DNA of 64,000 nt from Methylosinus sp. H3A (lineage in GTDB: Bacteria; Pseudomonadota; Alphaproteobacteria; Rhizobiales; Beijerinckiaceae). The notes below the pieces were generated by a model. That model searched no databases. It was not told the origin of the DNA and saw only the letters and a program-made list of their open reading frames with translations. The translations under genes were made by a program, and so were the position numbers. Location: contig NZ_JADNQW010000005.1 in the NCBI RefSeq assembly GCF_015709455.1, positions 1,364,001 through 1,428,000 of the forward strand, in the 5' to 3' direction. Positions within the stretch are counted from its first letter, which is position 1. Every line of letters begins with the position of its first letter. Below are positions 61,986 to 64,000 of this stretch, one piece after another.

Positions 61986-62271
61986 CGATCTCTCCATAGC
62001 CACGGGGCCGCGGATTTCCGATCGGCCTTTTGCGGGGCGAGGAGACGACGTCGCGCAGGGCCGGATGTCCGCCAGCCGTGGTTCTTGATGAAACTATCGG
62101 AAGGTTCTAGTTTCGCGAGACAATGACGGCGAAGACCGGGCGCTCCTCGGTCTTGGCCCGACGGTCATTGGCTGCGCGCGCAGAGATTCCACTGCGCGGG
62201 ACGAGGCCATTCGGCCCGGATAAATCTTCGAGGGCGGACGAAACGCTTTCTGCGAGGGGAGAGAAATTGTA

Positions 62272-63996
62272 ATGTCCGATACGTCCATCCCGTCGAGCGG
62301 GAAAGGCAACCAGCATCTTTCTCCCAAATCCGATATCGAGATCTCCCAAGCGGCGGCGATGCGTCCGATCGTCGACGTCGCCCGCGAGAAGCTCGGCATC
62401 CCCGCCGAACATGTGTTGCCTTACGGACATTACAAGGCGAAAATCTCCCTCGACTATCTGAACTCGCTGCAGGACCGCCCGGAGGGCAAGCTCGTCCTCG
62501 TCACCGCCATCTCGCCGACGCCCGCCGGCGAAGGCAAGACGACGACGACCGTCGGCCTCGGCGACGCGCTCAACCACATCGGCAAGAAGGCCATCATGTG
62601 CCTTCGCGAGCCGAGCCTCGGCCCCTGCTTCGGCGTGAAGGGCGGCGCCGCTGGTGGCGGCTATGCACAAGTCGTGCCGATGGAGGACATCAACCTCCAT
62701 TTCACCGGCGACTTCCACGCCATCGGCGCGGCCAATAATCTGCTCTCCGCGCTCATCGACAATCATGTCTATTGGGGCAATTCGCTCGGCATCGATCCGC
62801 GCCGCATCTCCTGGCGCCGCGCCGTGGACATGAACGACCGTTCGCTGCGCTCGATCGTCTCCTCGCTCGGCGGCGTCGCCAATGGTTTTCCGCGTGAGGA
62901 CGGCTTCGACATCACCGTCGCCTCCGAGGTGATGGCGATCTTCTGCCTCGCCACCAGCCTCGAAGATCTGCAGCGCCGCCTCGGCGACATCATCGTCGCG
63001 CAGACGCGCGACAAGAAGAACATTCGCGCCTCCGAGCTGAAGGCGCAGGGCTCCATGGCCGCGCTGCTGAAGGACGCCATCGCGCCCAATCTGGTGCAGA
63101 CGCTCGAGAACAACCCGGCCTTCATCCATGGCGGGCCTTTCGCCAATATCGCCCATGGCTGCAATTCGGTCATCGCCACCAAGGCGGCGCTGAAGCTCGC
63201 CGATTATGTGGTGACGGAGGCCGGCTTCGGCGCCGATCTCGGCGCGGAGAAGTTCTTCGACATCAAATGCCGCAAGGCCGGAATCAAGCCGGACGTCACT
63301 GTCATCGTCGCGACAATTCGCGCGCTGAAGATGCATGGCGGCGTCGCCAAGGACGATCTGAAGGTCGAGAATGTCGCGGCGCTGGAGAAGGGCTTCGCCA
63401 ATTTGAAGCGCCACATCGCCAATGTGCAGAAGTTCGGCGTGCCGGTGATCGTCTCGGTCAACCGCTTCAGCACCGACACGCAGGCGGAGATCGAGCTGCT
63501 GCAGAAGCTTTCTCAGGCCGAGGGCGTCGATTGCGTGCTCGCCGATCATTGGGGCTCGGGCGGCGAGGGCGCGGCGGAGCTCGCGCATAAGGTCGTCTCG
63601 ACGATCGAGGCCAAGCCGTCGCAGTTCAAGCCGCTCTACGCCGACGATCTGCCGCTGGTCGAGAAAGTTCGCACCATCGCGCGCGAGCTCTATGGCGCGT
63701 CCGATATCGCGCTCGATCCCTCGGTCAAGACCCGCTTCGCCGAGCTGGAGAAAGAGGGCTTCGGCCATCTGCCCGTCTGCATCGCCAAGACGCAATACAG
63801 CTTCTCGACCGACGCCAACGCCAAGGGAGCGCCCTCGGGTCATGTGATCCCGGTGCGCGAGCTGAGGCTCTCGGCGGGCGCCGAATTCGTCGTCGTCATC
63901 TGCGGCGACATCATGACCATGCCGGGCCTGCCGAAGATTCCCGCCGCCAACAATATCGAGGTCGGCGCGGACGGGCGGATCGCCGGCCTGTTCTAG
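62272..63996 (+). CDS. ftfL: Formate-tetrahydrofolate ligase
   Basis: A 574-residue enzyme that makes 10-formyl-tetrahydrofolate from formate, ATP and tetrahydrofolate. In serine-cycle methylotrophs it is the entry of formate carbon into assimilation. The ATP-binding [18 protein letters not shown] at about 83-100, [20 protein letters not shown] and the C-terminal [19 protein letters not shown] are family landmarks. ATG 62272 has GAGGGGAGAG upstream. The gene is complete; its stop is two bases inside the annotated end of this window's last codons. Confidence 0.97.
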   Translation: MSDTSIPSSGKGNQHLSPKSDIEISQAAAMRPIVDVAREKLGIPAEHVLPYGHYKAKISLDYLNSLQDRPEGKLVLVTAISPTPAGEGKTTTTVGLGDALNHIGKKAIMCLREPSLGPCFGVKGGAAGGGYAQVVPMEDINLHFTGDFHAIGAANNLLSALIDNHVYWGNSLGIDPRRISWRRAVDMNDRSLRSIVSSLGGVANGFPREDGFDITVASEVMAIFCLATSLEDLQRRLGDIIVAQTRDKKNIRASELKAQGSMAALLKDAIAPNLVQTLENNPAFIHGGPFANIAHGCNSVIATKAALKLADYVVTEAGFGADLGAEKFFDIKCRKAGIKPDVTVIVATIRALKMHGGVAKDDLKVENVAALEKGFANLKRHIANVQKFGVPVIVSVNRFSTDTQAEIELLQKLSQAEGVDCVLADHWGSGGEGAAELAHKVVSTIEAKPSQFKPLYADDLPLVEKVRTIARELYGASDIALDPSVKTRFAELEKEGFGHLPVCIAKTQYSFSTDANAKGAPSGHVIPVRELRLSAGAEFVVVICGDIMTMPGLPKIPAANNIEVGADGRIAGLF

Positions 63997-64000
63997 AGCG

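Larger units (their letters stand above)
61604..62271. other. Structured noncoding stretch upstream of ftfL
   Basis: About 670 bases with no convincing gene. It contains a C-rich/G-rich palindromic section near 61640-61680, an 11-bp bulged hairpin (61816-61844), a smaller GGGT/ACCC hairpin right after it, and an 8-bp hairpin (61964-61985). The section 61720-61800 is AT-rich and could contain a promoter. A 91-codon open frame on the minus strand (61728-62003) has no supporting feature. Confidence 0.55.

Noticed and set aside
61728..62003. A 91-codon minus-strand frame upstream of ftfL
   Set aside because: No homology, no clear ribosome site; the DNA shows hairpins rather than coding periodicity.
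62107..63843. A 578-codon minus-strand frame opposite ftfL
   Set aside because: Antisense shadow; ftfL is conserved through its whole length.
1..64000. CRISPR array, prophage or secretion-system locus
   Set aside because: No regularly spaced repeats, no integrase, phage structural or secretion genes were seen.

Overview
The window is chromosomal DNA from a high-GC alphaproteobacterium of the Rhizobiales, most probably a type II methanotroph (Methylosinus/Methylocystis group). Three things point there: the gene order around the replication origin (parB-parA-rsmG-mnmG-mnmE-rho-hemJ-hemE / maf-coaE-dnaQ-secB), a secreted four-helix-bundle copper storage protein with 13 cysteines like Csp1 of Methylosinus trichosporium, and formate-tetrahydrofolate ligase (ftfL), a key enzyme of serine-cycle methylotrophy. 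The genus is an inference; no pmo, mxa or xox gene lies in the window. Layout: 1-9.4 kb (mostly minus strand) holds the end of an FAD oxidoreductase, a diguanylate cyclase, a murU / tsaE-amgK / divL operon (peptidoglycan sugar recycling, tRNA t6A and a DivL-type pseudo-kinase), ahcY with a palindromic leader, and a membrane protein. 9.6-11 kb holds csp1 and a divergent mgtC. 11.1-20 kb is the origin-proximal segregation block: ParAB, two parS sites, rsmG, mnmG, mnmE, rho, hemJ and hemE. 19,985-20,470 is the presumed oriC. 20.5-26.1 kb (mostly plus) carries maf, coaE, dnaQ, secB, fxsA, a Tim44-like gene, mltA and an Smr gene. 26.2-31.2 kb carries hemY-like and Mic60-like genes, purQ, purS and an unknown gene. 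31.4-34.2 kb is one 951-residue ACP / fatty-acyl-AMP ligase / acyltransferase fusion. 34.2-38.2 kb is the HPr / EIIA / HprK / ChvG / ChvI block, followed by glpK, glpD and rhlE. 43.6-54.2 kb mixes housekeeping and accessory genes: TerB, SDR, rpmF, a DUF4214 methyltransferase, hsp20, a ceramide-glucosyltransferase-like gene, gltX, a MarR regulator, a thioredoxin-like gene, MOSC, DUF938 and an alpha/beta hydrolase. 54.4-61 kb is the most plastic part: a YdhR-like gene, a phytoene-desaturase-like oxidoreductase, a decayed IS5-family element, an FkbM methyltransferase gene split by a second IS5-family element, a palindromic repeat, a relic of the 5' end of the neighbouring oxidoreductase gene, and a lower-GC glycosyltransferase. 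msrB, a structured noncoding stretch and ftfL close the window. Points most worth a second look: (1) three genes (45.3, 57.3 and 59.5 kb) with different catalytic domains share an N-terminal DUF4214-like module, which suggests a cell-surface glycan or methylation system that is partly decaying through IS insertion; (2) the ACP-FAAL-PlsC fusion; (3) the structured leaders of ahcY and mgtC and the structured stretch upstream of ftfL; (4) the origin with its DnaA boxes and parS sites; (5) csp1 and Mic60 in an organism expected to need much copper and to build intracytoplasmic membranes. I saw no tRNA or rRNA gene and no CRISPR array.
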